Assembly (NCBI GenBank): GCA_039566865.1
Contig: CM076955.1
Coordinates: 5,954,501 to 6,018,500, forward strand
Reading direction: 5' to 3'
DNA: 64,000 nt
Source: Aurelia coerulea
Lineage: Eukaryota > Cnidaria > Scyphozoa > Semaeostomeae > Ulmaridae
Part shown: positions 1-11,359 of the stretch, piece by piece
Layout: each line of letters begins with the position of its first letter
Position numbering within the stretch: the stretch's first letter is position 1
The notes under the pieces: model-generated
The model's input: the letters and a program-made list of their open reading frames with translations, nothing else
Databases searched by the model: none
What the model was told of the DNA's origin: nothing
Program-made: the position numbers and the translations under genes

Positions 1-870
1 TTCATCTGGATCTCATCTCCATCACCACAAATATATTCGTCCTTTCTAAGCTTGGCATAAAGTCGTAACTCACTTCAGACAGGTATACGAGATCAACCTT
101 TGTTTGATCTAACATTTAATCTCAAACCATTTTATCAAACTCTTTGTCGCAGTTCTGCTCTTCAGTTTACTGTGTTTATCCATCTATTTGTACATGTCAT
201 TTTGTCTGTTGATCCTACACCGATTGTTCAAGATTTTTCCATTAGGTCAGAACCAATAAAATTTCGTCAGATTGAATTGTTTTATCAAATTCAGCACGGG
301 CCTAAATACATATTAAAGCGCGACATACATTCTGAATAAAGTATAGAAGTCAAACATCTTAACAGAACTGCACTGTCCCTTAATCCTATGACAAATTATA
401 GAATTTTCAATAGTGAACTGTGCTCAGTGAAGTTTATACGGATTGAGTACGTAAATTAATCTAATTTGAATTAAGCAACTGTGGCTCTGCAGCTCTTCAA
501 AGCGATTTAAAATTGCTCGAGAGTTTTGAACAGGTCTGTTTTCACCGTTGGAGACAATGTTCTGTGGCTTACTAATCTCAATCATTCCCCTGTTTCGACT
601 ATGTACAACCTGAGCAACCCTTATTTTGCTCTTACAACTAACACAAAACGTAAACAATAAATGAGATTAGGATCAAAATGAGACATGACAGTCTGTTAAC
701 CCTGACAAAGAGTTCAACATTTTATTATGAAGGTTAGGGCTCTCCAATTTCAGCATTTTCCACAAAAACCTTCATAACCACTGGCTAATAATAGCAGATC
801 AAATAATCACCTACCTAAGAAACGCATTGTGTGTGTCCATGGGAGAACAAAATGCTGGTAAAATTCTGCC
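1..870. other. No recognisable gene
   Basis: I see no coding region, RNA gene or repeat with definable ends here. The short open frames (for example 100-339 +) are AT-rich and carry no motif or splice signals. Confidence 0.5.
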
Positions 871-879
871 ATGTTGATT

Positions 880-2420
880 GAAAAAGTCATCCACAAACAA
901 CATAGACGGTGGTATTACTCAAGGATCATGCTTGAGGCCGCTACTATTCATCATATATGATAATGATTTCGAGCGTTGTTTACAAGGGGCAAGTCCCAAC
1001 ATGTACGCTGATGATTTAAGTATTACCCGTTCTTCTGTTGAGAGTGATTTTCTGCTTAGAAACATAAATGACGAGATGACTAACATCGCGGACAGGACAC
1101 TGACAGGTATAAAACAGTTAAAACTAAGGTCAAAAGTTGTCTGTTGGCAATTAGGAAGCTGAATAATATTCTCCCCTAACAAAGGCTAGCTGCAGTTTAT
1201 CGAGCATTGATCGAGAGCTAACTAAGGCATAGCCTACGCGTAGACCCATTATCCCAAAGGAGGAAAGGGTCTACGAAACAAAGAGCAAAGGCTTGCTACG
1301 GCCGCCCAAGTACTCATTCTAATTCTCTTTTCGAATTAGTTGTGAAACGCGTTGAAGCCATGGAACTAGAAATATGTCTATGGTTGAAACAAAGGCTACA
1401 TAAATTAAGTTTCCAGAAATCTAGAAACCTCAGTAGCAAGCTTTTGCTCTTTGTTTCGTAGACCCTTTCCTCCTTTGGGTTAATGGGTCTACGCGTAGAC
1501 TAACTAAGGCATGGTAAGCCTTGCCTTACTTTCATATTTAAGTTCCAAGGTCAGCTCTATTAGCCTTACTTACCAGTACTCACTTAGAACGTTCATTTTC
1601 ATCTTTAAAGTCGAAAATGCGTAAGGTTCGTATTCACCATAAAAATAACGGCAAGTAGAAGGCTAAAATGCAGACAAGGATTCAGTCTGATACACATTTT
1701 GAGTTGTTAAAAGGTTGAGATAATCCATCATGAAAAACCAGGCATTCACCTTATCAAGGACTAGGTCTTCATCATCTTTTGGTGCCATCAAAAGTTAGGT
1801 TTATTTACGCCTTACTTTGTTCTACAAGATCCTTAATAATCTAACTCCAGTCTATATATTAGGGATCCAATCCCACCACTTCAACAGTTACATTACTCTC
1901 TTCGCAACCAGGATGTTATTGGGCGAATAAAGGCCAGAACAGAAAAATTTAAGTCTAGTTTCTATCCTCATTACTTATCTGAACGGAACGAACTTGATCC
2001 TGAGATTAGACTTGCACCGTCTGTTTTTGTTTTTAAGAAGAAACTTTTATCAATAATTAGACCCCCTGTAAGATCTATCTTTGGCATTCATGACCCAACA
2101 GGTCTATCATATCTCACTCAACTCAGGGTTTGTCTCAGCAAATTAAACCTTAACAAATTCAACCACAATTTTTGGGATACCATAAATCCAATGTGCCCTA
2201 CGAACGATGGTATCGAGGACACAGAACACTTTTTGTTGCTTTGCCCATCCTTTGCAGTACCACGCAGAGATCTTCTCGCTGGAGTTTTTGCTTTATGACG
2301 ACCATTTGGATATACTTATCTCCAAAATAAAGTTCTATTGCAAATTTTGTTGTATGGTGATAAAAATTTTCCCAACGAACTCAATAAAAATATACTCCTA
2401 CTAACTTTAAAATTTATCCA
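880..2420 (+). pseudogene. LINE (non-LTR retrotransposon) reverse-transcriptase relic
   Basis: This is the 3' half of a decayed LINE polyprotein. At about 905-1160 it shows the RT block GSCLRPLLF followed by the catalytic box MYADD, then LINE-like sequence that runs into 1230, resumes at 1513, and continues to a C-terminal domain at about 1795-2298 with the typical LNxxKFNHNF and EDTEHFLLLCP stretches. Several stops and frame changes break it. The endonuclease and the N-terminal half of RT are absent, so it looks 5'-truncated, as LINE copies often are. The RT flavour resembles the CR1/L2/jockey group, but I cannot place the clade. A palindromic element at 1231-1499 is inserted in it. The sequence from 2300 to about 2730 may be its 3' untranslated part. 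Confidence 0.8.
1231..1499. mobile_element. Palindromic element inserted in the LINE, 13-bp flanking duplication
   Basis: The ends are inverted repeats of about 65 bp that begin near CTACGCGTAGACCCATTA and include a block reading GTCTACGAAACAAAGAGC on one arm. The 13-bp string CTAACTAAGGCAT lies on both sides (1218-1230 and 1500-1512). The LINE coding sequence reads across if one copy is removed, so the duplication marks the insertion. No coding capacity is visible. The superfamily is unknown. Confidence 0.8.
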
Positions 2421-2739
2421 CAAATCCGGTCGATTTGATTAGAAAACTTCACACTCCGTTATAAGCCACACAATCACAACCACCATGTCTCATTTAAGTA
2501 AATGTGTTCTTCTTTTCTTAATTCTTTGCTTTTATTTTGTTCTTCTTTTCGTTGTATGTTAAACGTCCGTCTCGAATTAGATGCCACGCAATATCTGCAA
2601 CAATGTCTAATTACCCATCCAAACACTTCAATTTTGTTTCGATCGCAGACATTTTCCGCGGCATGTAATTTGAGACAGACTTCAGCTTTAGTTTTAGACT
2701 TTAGTTTTAATCTTTAATTTTAATATCTATGTCAAAAAT

Positions 2740-3068
2740 AAGAAACGGATTATAAGAAACTCAACTCTCAGATCGCCAAAAAATAAGAAACTCCCCTACT
2801 GGAAAAATACAACTTAAGAAACTATTTATAATGGAAATTCTTGGCATCTTTTTACGATTTTCAGTTGTTTCCTCTATAATATTACTCGGGAGGTACTTAA
2901 AGAATATCTTAACATTGGGTTCACAAGGGCACAAGTAATAAACATGAACATTGTTATGGAGCCTTTAGAAACTCGTAAGAAACTCTGAGTACTGAAAACC
3001 TGATAATTGTAAGAAACTTTCAGCATTGGCTCAAATTCTTAGTTTCTTATAAAAAAACTCGTATTCTA
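2740..3068 (+). repeat. Dispersed TAAGAAAC-rich repeat, copy 1
   Basis: AT-rich sequence with many AAGAAACTC words, ending in TTTCTTATAAAA. Related copies occur at about 53590-53916 (same orientation), 54099-54270 and about 61200-61330 (opposite orientation). They share a block containing ACTCAACTCT, GATCGCCAAAA and ACTCGGGAGGT. Ends are not sharply defined. It is probably a decayed DNA element related to the CAGTAA-ended MITEs. Confidence 0.5.
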
Positions 3069-3075
3069 GTTCAGA

Positions 3076-3380
3076 AAGGCCTATTTACACGATGAGCTTT
3101 TACGTGAAACTTGCTTGCAATGGCATTGCGAGATAAATTTCAATGTGGATGTTACACGGAAATTTCGGAGAAAATCCTAAACTTTGTTTGGTGCAAGCCG
3201 TTGCCTGAGTAGAAACAAGTTCTACTTTTCGTGAAACTGCCTCGCAGTGCTTGCAACAGAAAATCTGGCAACTCATCGTCAAATTTCGGAGCGTTGCACG
3301 GTGCCATGTTTTGTGAAACTTATCTTGCAACGCCATTGCCAGCAAGTTTCATGTAAAAGCTCATCATGTAACAGGGCCTT
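3076..3380. mobile_element. MITE with TIRs starting AAGGCC
   Basis: Imperfect terminal inverted repeats of about 65 bp: the left end reads AAGGCCTATTTACACGATGA and the right end, reverse-complemented, AAGGCCCTGTTACATGATGA. It is noncoding and 305 bp long. No convincing target duplication is seen, so the superfamily is open. Both small frames inside it are shadows of the palindrome. Confidence 0.7.
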
Positions 3381-3430
3381 AGTAGTAAATGCTTCCTCTT
3401 TCACGGTTGCAATGCATTCTCATTCTCCCT

Positions 3431-4505
3431 CAGTGGCGTCGTGGGAGCATGATTTTAGGGGAGGCCAAGGGTCAGAATTTTCCGACAAAGAGACATTTTT
3501 CCGACAAAAATTAAGCAGGAATATAACGTATAAAAAGTGGCAAAATGTCTCAGAACTTTTGTCATATTAAAGTTCCTTAATGGCGAAGAATTTTTCAAAG
3601 GGACGCAGCAGTCCTGTCAAGAGGCGATTCTTGTTGGAGGTGAGGCTGTTGTCGAGACGTGATTGGTGTAGGAGGTGAGGCTGAAGCTAGATGCGCAAGG
3701 AGGGAGGAAAACTGGGGGCTTGCCCCCGGGAAAATTTTCTGTGACCACGCCCTTTAGATCGTTGCAAAACGGCCCTATTTTGAAGAATCTACTATTTGTT
3801 TTTGATGGGAAATTTCGAAAAAAGGACCTCAAAAGCACTGAAAAATAGATCGTTTTCAAATTTTAGATAACAACGTGATAACTTGATATAAATCTTCATT
3901 TCTATAAGCATCCGTTCACAGAAACTAAAAGTAATCCCATCTTAGTAATCATTTCCACCTTCCTCAACAATATTCACTTGTGCAAATTCTGACGAGCAAC
4001 TCATTGAAAGCTTAATGCACAAACCATAAATGCATGACATTTTTTAAGTATGAAACGTGCGAAATAAATTGTAAATTTATCGTTTTTAGTCACTAAAATG
4101 TTGATAAAACGACCAAATTTTCGGGGAAAATCCAAGAATGTTATGATCGAAAGCATTTGTCTGAAATTTATTCGTCCGAAACTTTTTGCGCCTATGTGTC
4201 TATTTTTCCAACAGAAAACACACTTTTCTTTCGATTGAAAAAGGAATTTTTTGCAGAAAAACGAACGAAGGACCTAGTTTTTTGCCGAAAAACCTACTTT
4301 TTCATCAAAAACTACGTTTTGCAATCGAAAAAGTGATATTTTATGTACACATTCGGATTGCCATAAAGTAGCTATGTAAGGAAAATGGATTAATTCAATT
4401 TTTTTCGATTTTTCCGACAAGAATGGAAAACTGACGAATTTTCCGACAACATTTTCACAGGGGAGGCCATGGCCCCCCTGGCCCCCCCCGGCCACGACGC
4501 CACTG
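3431..4505. mobile_element. Non-autonomous hAT transposon
   Basis: TIRs CAGTGGCGTCGTGG and CCACGACGCCACTG are flanked by a perfect 8-bp target duplication TTCTCCCT (3423-3430 and 4506-4513). An 8-bp duplication with CAGTGGCG-type ends is characteristic of hAT elements. The interior is 1.07 kb, AT-rich and without transposase. It contains a hairpin-like GGGGGCTTGCCCCC near 3715-3728, followed by GAAAATTTTCTGTGACCACG, a module also seen in other hAT elements here. Confidence 0.88.
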
Positions 4506-4513
4506 TTCTCCCT

Positions 4514-5325
4514 GTGGAATTGCTTTGTAACTATGTTCTGTTTTGGTAGATTTTAGATTGATATATAGACAAAAATAATTCTCTTTGCGGCTATAACCTA
4601 AGATATTTCTGAGCTCAATGCTACAAAAAAAAACTTAAACAGAAGCTCCAATCATTCAGCAATCGAATTCAAGTCACAGCCTAACAGCGAATGAACGAAC
4701 CAAAAACGTCTCATAGCAAATTCTTTTACCTCGGTTCTGACAGTTATCTAAAGCGTGCAAAGAACAATGAGAGGACAGGACATCTAATCAGTCAAATATC
4801 TTACAGCGAAAAATAAGATTTATGTCATTTTAACTTCCTTTCATCCCGATTTCAAATACTTAATAGAAATTGTACATAAAATGTTTTGTAAGACTTGTCT
4901 TTAATTTAGACAGATGCCCAGATATATTATTTACAATATCAAAGGCTTGTTCCCAGAGCAGATCACTCCCCCAGAAGACTTTTTCAAATAAATTTCGAAC
5001 CATTCTGTACACAAGGGTTTTTGTAACGTTCGATGATTGGCGTTCTGATTGAGAATGTTGCACAGACTTGGGCCAAAATAATTTTTCATCTTGGTTTTTG
5101 AAGAACTTCAGACGAATGAAAAAAACAGGAGAGTTTGTAGTGAGATCACGTGTGATCATGATGTGATTAAATGGCTGTAGTTCAAGTTAAAACAACAAGG
5201 CATGACAGCAATAGTTATCATACCTACTGCCTTAGCCAATAAGGTGAGATATTACGCACTGGTGAGAAAATGCACTTTCTTGACCAGATCAAATTCTAAA
5301 AATGGCGCAAGGAAAGTGAAACACA
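4514..5325. other. Gene-poor stretch with one weak minus-strand open frame
   Basis: No repeat ends recognised. The minus-strand open frame at 4860-5159 contains a run with ordinary protein composition, for example NLFEKVFWGSDLLWEQ. A possible acceptor (CGTCTGAAG, near 5105) precedes it, so a terminal exon is conceivable. Nothing identifies a family, and chance is as likely. Confidence 0.2.
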
Positions 5326-5330
5326 CTTAC

Positions 5331-5431
5331 ATCGACGGCAGTGAGGAGATCCAAGCTTGTCCAAGCCTTCTGGCTGAAGCTTTCCCAACACCGAGCTCAG
5401 TCGCTTTGACACAGGACACCTTGAGTGGGCC
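5331..5431 (-). CDS. Candidate internal exon, unknown gene
   Basis: On the minus strand a 101-bp segment is bounded by a strong acceptor (TTTTACAG just upstream, 5432-5439) and a strong donor (GTAAGTGTG just downstream, ending at 5330). One frame is open throughout and contains the run VKATELGVGKASARRLGQAW. I do not recognise the protein, and neighbouring exons in a compatible frame were not found. A noncoding exon or chance splice consensus are alternatives. Its length (33 codons plus 2 nt) is typical of an internal exon. Confidence 0.3.
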
Positions 5432-5925
5432 CTGTAAAATGAATTTAAAAGGAATAAATATGCACATAAGAGCATTTAAGTAATGGAATGTGTGTAGAGA
5501 CAATATTTGAAACAAGCTTGAGTTCATATCTAATATTGACGCAAAGCAACAAGCAGAATTAAAGGAATTTCTAACAATTCATGTTTAAAGTGCAATTGTT
5601 TCAAAATAAAGAAACTGCAACGGCTTTATAATGTTTGGATTTTGCCATTTGCACGCTTAGTTTCATGTTTCTTGATTTTATTGATAACCTCGAACAGGCG
5701 TTTTGTTGCTAAGAAACAAGGAAGACAAGATCTCCTCCGAAGTGGTAACTTACTACGGATGCTTCCCCAGAGTAAGAACCTGAACTTCAAATCTATTGGG
5801 CATCTTACACAGGAACATCAATTCTAAGGTCAACTGTCGTGGCTGTGATTGGCTAGTTGTCAGGTTGAAATGATTAACAAAAGATCTGGTCACTATCTGA
5901 ATAATTACCAAGCCTTTGGATCATG

Positions 5926-6287
5926 CACTCTTTTTTTTTATAAGAATATTGTTTATAAGAATATTCAGGCTCAGAATCATCCAAATTTTAAGAATATTAT
6001 AAGAATATTGCTCAGCCTCAGCTCGCATATTTGTGTCTCATTTTCCAGCAGTTGCCTGTCTTGCGATGTTCATAAGATTCTTATTGTTACAATTGCTTAA
6101 GTTTTTCTTTCATTCGACCATTTGTTCATAATGATATGACAATTCTTTGAACTATGTTCCCTTGAAACCATATCAGATTTGAAAAAATAAGAATACTTTA
6201 AGAATATGTTAAGGCTCAAAACGAAAAATGTCTTAAGAATATTGAGGCTGGAAAAAATTTATAGTATTCTTATAAAAAAAAAGAGTG
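5926..6287. mobile_element. MITE with CACTCTTTTTTT inverted ends
   Basis: The left end reads CACTCTTTTTTTTTATAAGA and the right end is its inverse, ending CTTATAAAAAAAAAGAGTG. The interior is AT-rich with repeated ATAAGAATATT words and near-inverted copies of AGGCTCAGAA/CTCAGCCTC. It is 362 bp and noncoding. No clear target duplication. Confidence 0.6.
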
Positions 6288-6569
6288 TACTTTGCTTCGA
6301 GAATAAAGGGAGTCAGATCAGTATCACCTTCACGAATTTCAATGAACAGCGAAATCACTGAAGCCTGCCTAATACTATTCTTTTATATTGTCTTACTCAT
6401 CCAATCAGCACCACAACAGTGTGCCTTTAACCACTTTAACCCGTGATGGGAACAAAACATTTATTAGGGACTGGTTGGTACAGAAATCACCCTCCAAATT
6501 CATCAGAAAAATTATAATTGAACAATAGTTACCTCAGTAATTATGGACCTCGGATATACCATAGAAACG

Positions 6570-8832
6570 ATAGAAATAGGATATAAATTGTATGCAAGGA
6601 ATAGAAATAGGATATAAATTGTAGGCAAGGAATAGAAATAGGATATAAATTGTAGGCAAGGAATAGAAATAGGATATAAATTGTATGCAAGGAATAGAAA
6701 TAGGATATAAATTGTAGGCAAGGAATAGAAATAGGATATAAATTGTAGGCAAGGAATAGAAATAGGATATAAATTGTATGCAAGGAATAGAAATAGGATA
6801 TAAATTGTAGGCAAGGAATAGAAATAGGATATAAATTGTATGCAAGGAATAGAAATAGGATATAAATTGTAGGCAAGGAATAGAAATAGGATATAAATTG
6901 TAGGCAAGGAATAGAAATAGGATATAAATTGTATGCAAGGAATAGAAATAGGATATAAATTGTAGGCAAGGAATAGAAATAGGATATAAATTGTATGCAG
7001 GGAATAGAAATAGGATATAAATTGTATGCAAGGAATAGAAATAGGATAGAAATTGTATGCAGGGAATAGAAATAGGATATAAATTGTAGGCAAGGAATAG
7101 AAATAGGATATAAATTGTATGCAGGGAACAGAAATAGGATATAAATTGTATGCAAGGAATAGAAATAGGATAGAAATTGTATGCAGGGAATAGAAATAGG
7201 ATATAAATTGTATGCAAGGAATAGAAATAGGATATAAATTGTGTGCAGGGAATAGAAATATTATAGAAATTGTATGCAAGGAATAGAAATAGGATATAAA
7301 TTGTATGCAAGGAATAGAAATAGGATAGAAATTGTATGCAAGGAATAGAAATAGGATATAAATTGTATGCAAGGAATAGAAATAGGATAGAAATTGTATG
7401 CAAGGAATAGAAATAGGATATAAATTGTATGCAAGGAATAGAAATAGGATAGAAATTGTATGCAAGGAATAGAAATAGGATATAAATTGTATGCAAGGAA
7501 TAGAAATAGGATATAAATTGTATGCAAGGAATAGAAATAGGATATAAATTGTATGCAAGGAATAGAAATAGGATATAAATTGTAGGCAAGGAATAGAAAT
7601 AGGATATAAATTGTATGCAAGGAATAGAAATAGGATATAAATTGTATGCAAGGAATAGAAATAGGATAGAAATTGTATGCAAGGAATAGAAATAGGATAT
7701 AAATTGTATGCAAGGAATAGAAATAGGATAGAAATTGTGTGCAGGGAATAGAAATAGGATAGAAATTGTATGCAAGGAATAGAAATAGGATATAAATTGT
7801 AGGCAAGGAATAGAAATAGGATATAAATTGTATGCAAGGAATAGAAATAGGATATAAATTGTAGGCAAGGAATAGAAATAGGATATAAATTGTATGCAAG
7901 GAATAGAAATAGGATATAAATTGTATGCAAGGAATAGAAATAGGATATAAATTGTAGGCAAGGAATAGAAATAGGATATAAATTGTATGCAAGGAATAGA
8001 AATAGGATAGAAATTGTATGCAGGGAATAGAAATAGGATAGAAATTGTATGCAAGGAATAGAAATAGGATATAAATTGTAGGCAAGGAATAGAAATAGGA
8101 TATAAATTGTATGCAAGGAATAGAAATAGGATATAAATTGTATGCAAGGAATAGAAATAGGATATAAATTGTATGCAAGGAATAGAAATAGGATATAAAT
8201 TGTATGCAAGGAATAGAAATAGGATATAAATTGTATGCAAGGAATAGAAATAGGATAGAAATTGTATGCAAGGAATAGAAATAGGATATAAATTGTATGC
8301 AAGGAATAGAAATAGGATAGAAATTGTGTGCAGGGAATAGAAATAGGATAGAAATTGTATGCAAGGAATAGAAATAGGATATAAATTGTATGCAAGGAAT
8401 AGAAATAGGATAGAAATTGTATGCAAGGAATAGAAATAGGATAGAAATTGTATGCAAGGAATAGAAATAGGATATAAATTGTATGCAAGGAATAGAAATA
8501 GGATAGAAATTGTATGCAAGGAATAGAAATAGGATATAAATTGTATGCAAGGAATAGAAATAGGATAGAAATTGTATGCAAGGAATAGAAATAGGATAGA
8601 AATTGTATGCAAGGAATAGAAATAGGATATAAATTGTATGCAAGGAATAGAAATAGGATATAAATTGTATGCAAGGAATAGAAATAGGATATAAATTGTA
8701 TGCAAGGAATAGAAATAGGATATAAATTGTATGCAAGGAATAGAAATAGGATATAAATTGTATGCAAGGAATAGAAATAGGATATAAATTGTATGCAAGG
8801 AATAGAAATAGGATATAAATTGTATGCAGGGA
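6570..8832. repeat. 31-bp minisatellite, about 73 units
   Basis: About 2.26 kb made almost entirely of a 31-bp unit, which contains GGAATAGAAATAGGATATAA followed by ATTGTATGCAA. The array length divided by 31 gives 73 units. Variation is confined to a few positions: GATATAAA or GATAGAAA, TATGCA or TAGGCA, and CAAGG or CAGGG. Unit length is very constant, implying recent expansion or homogenisation. Variant forms are clustered: TAGGCA units concentrate at 6600-7000 and 7800-8100, GATAGAAA units at 7040-8620. The 500-800-residue minus-strand open frames across it are artefacts of a unit with no stop in any minus frame. Confidence 0.97.
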
Positions 8833-8885
8833 AATACTTAAAAGGAGGAGTTCTCTCGATAGGGCGACGAGAGAGACAAATGTTA

Positions 8886-9031
8886 CAGTAAAGTCCCGCC
8901 TTTAAGAAACCCACTTTTTGACCTTCGCATATTGTTCTCTGTTAATTATTCTATTACTTTCCCATTGTTCTAACAAAAATTCAGGGTCTGAGTTTCTTAT
9001 AAAGTAATTTCTTAAAGGTGGGACTTTACTG
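8886..9031. mobile_element. TA-flanked MITE, CAGTAAAGTCCCGC family
   Basis: TIRs CAGTAAAGTCCCGCCTTTAA and its inverse (ending GGGACTTTACTG) are flanked by TA on both sides. 146 bp, noncoding. Its ends resemble those of the elements at 38975-39440 and 47219-47646, so the three form one family with a TA target, as in Tc1/mariner-type transposition. Confidence 0.8.
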
Positions 9032-9248
9032 TATGAAATGTTTCATAAAGCTTTCGCTTCTCACCAAGGTAAAACTTTGCATCCGACTCAGACCCATCGA
9101 GAAGGGAGCAAAAGGGGTGACTTGCCCCAGGCACCGACTTGAGTGGGTCCTCCGAAAGTTATAATTGAAGTAACCTATAATTCAAGTAACTTATAAGCAT
9201 GAACAGACAAGCTTGTAGGTGTGACTGCCGAAGAATCGATTCCAAGTA

Positions 9249-9849
9249 CCGGGTGTCCCAAAAAATGTATACGGATTTGGTTGACTCTAGCGCTGTGAAT
9301 TTAGCTTCAATCAATGTCTAATCACTCTAAAGTGTTCCTCGGTAGCTAACTTGAACATAGATACCTCGTGTGTTGATATTGGTATTTTAAGAGCAGACAT
9401 GTTAATCTTGAAAGCTCAAATTTGCCTCTTCCTGCAAACCAGAGCTTAAACCTTTTGGCCTAAGCAATTTCTTAAGGCACAACGTATAAATTAACGATAA
9501 CCTTGATAAAATGTAAACAATATCAGATCTTATATTATTCTGTTTTCCAGAATTCACCCCCCCCCCCCAGTCATCCATTGGGAAGTTTCTCAACTTTTCA
9601 TTAATTTCAGCTCTTAATTTCGATGTACTTCAGGAATTTGCTAAGGCCAAAACTCTGGTTTGCAAGTGGACGCAAATTTGAGCTTTCACGATTGATATTT
9701 ATGCTCTCAAAGCACCAATACCAACAAACGAGGTATCTTTGTTCAAGCTAACTATCGAGGAACATTTTGAGAGTGATTAGCTATTGATTAAAGCTAAATT
9801 CAAATCACTGGAATGAACCAAATCTGTATACATTTTTTGGGACACCCGG
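9249..9849. mobile_element. Tc1/mariner-like foldback MITE, CCGGGTGTCCCAAAA family
   Basis: TIRs begin CCGGGTGTCCCAAAAAATG at both ends, with TA duplications at 9247-9248 and 9850-9851. The two arms remain about 80% alike for roughly 200 bp each, so most of the 601-bp element can fold back. A second copy lies at 50711-51323 in intron 1 of dehydrogenase B. A C-run sits inside (9558-9569). No coding capacity. Confidence 0.88.
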
Positions 9850-9851
9850 TA

Positions 9852-10272
9852 TAGCAGCAGTCAAATATGTGCAAACGTTTAATCAGAAATTCGTAAAAGA
9901 ACTTTCAAAGCAATGATACCTATACTGTATTCTAAAACACTGAAAGGCTTTGTAATAAAAAAGCATCAGTTGCCTTTGACTGACACCGTAATGTACTTGT
10001 CAATCAGACAGACTTTATCTTATTGTTATGGACACTTGTTCAACTGTAAGCACCATATGCAACTGGGACAAGATAACTTTGTGTCCTTTCTCGCTGTATA
10101 TGGTGCAAATGAAGTAAGTCACCTTTTCTGTCTTAGATTTGTTGTCATTGATAATTCAAAAGAATTGACACCGGAATTCAAATTACTAATTTATTGGAAA
10201 TATGACGTTATAAAAACTGATGACCTCATAGATTTCATAAATTGGTAATGTCAGCAAATATACTTACATTAT
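9852..10272. other. No recognisable gene
   Basis: The plus-strand open frame at 9913-10248 (111 codons) has unremarkable composition but no motif, splice context or similarity I recognise. I do not call it a gene. Confidence 0.3.
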
Positions 10273-10273
10273 A

Positions 10274-10607
10274 TCATGGGTAGTTAGACACTGCTGGTGT
10301 GCTTCTTTGGAGGAGCGCTGGATATTATGTATCTGCGGGGGAATTTTTTTGCAGTACTGCGGAGGAGATATCGAAAGAACAAAAATATTAAACTATATCT
10401 CCTCCGCAGTACTATAAATATTTCCCCCGCAGATATCTCCTCCGCAGTACTATAAGAAATTCCCCCGCAGATATCTCCTCCGCAGTACTATAAAAAATTT
10501 CCCCCACAGATGTCTCCTCCGCAGTATTATAAAAAATTTCCCCCGCAGATACATATTATCCAGCTCTTCTCCATAGAAGCACACCAGCAGTGTCTAACTA
10601 CCCATGA
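10274..10607. mobile_element. Palindromic MITE with internal short tandem repeats
   Basis: TIRs of at least 70 bp start TCATGGGTAGTTAGACACTG, and 5-bp direct repeats TTATA (10269-10273 and 10608-10612) flank the element. The right half contains a run of units of about 50 bp that alternate CTCCTCCGCAGTACTATA with TTTCCCCCGCAGATA (four copies, 10400-10555). The left arm carries one inverted copy. Noncoding, 334 bp. Confidence 0.82.
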
Positions 10608-10939
10608 TTATATATCAAAAGAAAGTACTTTTCGTGACAAATCAAATGGTATATATATATTGTCGAGATTCAGTAACAAATAAAGAAATTGGAGCCATTC
10701 TGAAGAATTTCTTTGTGACCACTCTCCAATTATGGGCATGTGGTGGTGGTCACGTGGTCAAACAATATGTATTGAAATTATTGTTCTCTGATGGCCAATT
10801 AAATTTCAGTAAAATTCAGGAAGTTTCAGCGTTATAGCTAGCATTGTTTGGGAGCTATTAAGAATAATCTGGTAGGGGGTGAGAAACGCGCCCACGCCCG
10901 GTTAAAATAGGGTTAAATGAAACTGACAATCGAATAATT

Positions 10940-11359
10940 TTAGAGGCATCCATAGCATATATCAGAGCAACTAACAGGCTTAACTGGAGTGTTTCCTGGC
11001 ATTCTTTGGGCTAGGGGTGTCTTTTGGCCATGTGACTGCCGTTTTGCTGTTGGGTGCTGCGGGCTGTGTATTATTCGGGAGCGCTTGGTGGGTGGGGCTT
11101 GGACCTTGTGGTGGCTACGGCCTTTGCGGGGTTCGGGCTCCGCTTGCTCGGCTCTTATGGGGGGTGAGTGGTTTGCTGTATTTGGTGGTGGAGTGGCGGT
11201 TTTGTGGCCGGGGGTGTTTCTGGTCTTTGTGGTCTTTGGGAATTCTTCGGAAACCTGACGATTAGCGACCTCCTCTTTATGTTTAGTTTTGTTTTGAGTA
11301 AGCTCTTTGTGAAACATGGCATCAGTCGTCGGTAATTCTGATCTCAACTTTCTTTGCAC
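10940..11359 (-). other. Strand-skewed island with a P/T/K-rich open frame
   Basis: The plus strand is strongly G+T rich between about 10985 and 11260. The minus strand therefore encodes a 139-codon frame rich in Pro, Thr, Lys and His. Such composition could be a disordered segment of a LINE ORF1 or host protein, or simply skewed DNA. There is no motif, and the start codon is not supported by context. I leave it undecided. Confidence 0.25.

Noticed and set aside
6570..8832. CRISPR array
   Set aside because: Direct repeats are contiguous with no unique spacers, and the genome is eukaryotic.
6512..8914. Minus-strand open frames of 800, 754, 491 and 204 codons
   Set aside because: They are translations of the 31-bp minisatellite, open in all three minus frames because the unit lacks stop codons. 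No promoter, splice or protein family supports a gene.
9402..9593. 63-codon minus frame
   Set aside because: Contained in the TA-flanked foldback MITE and its C-run; no coding evidence.
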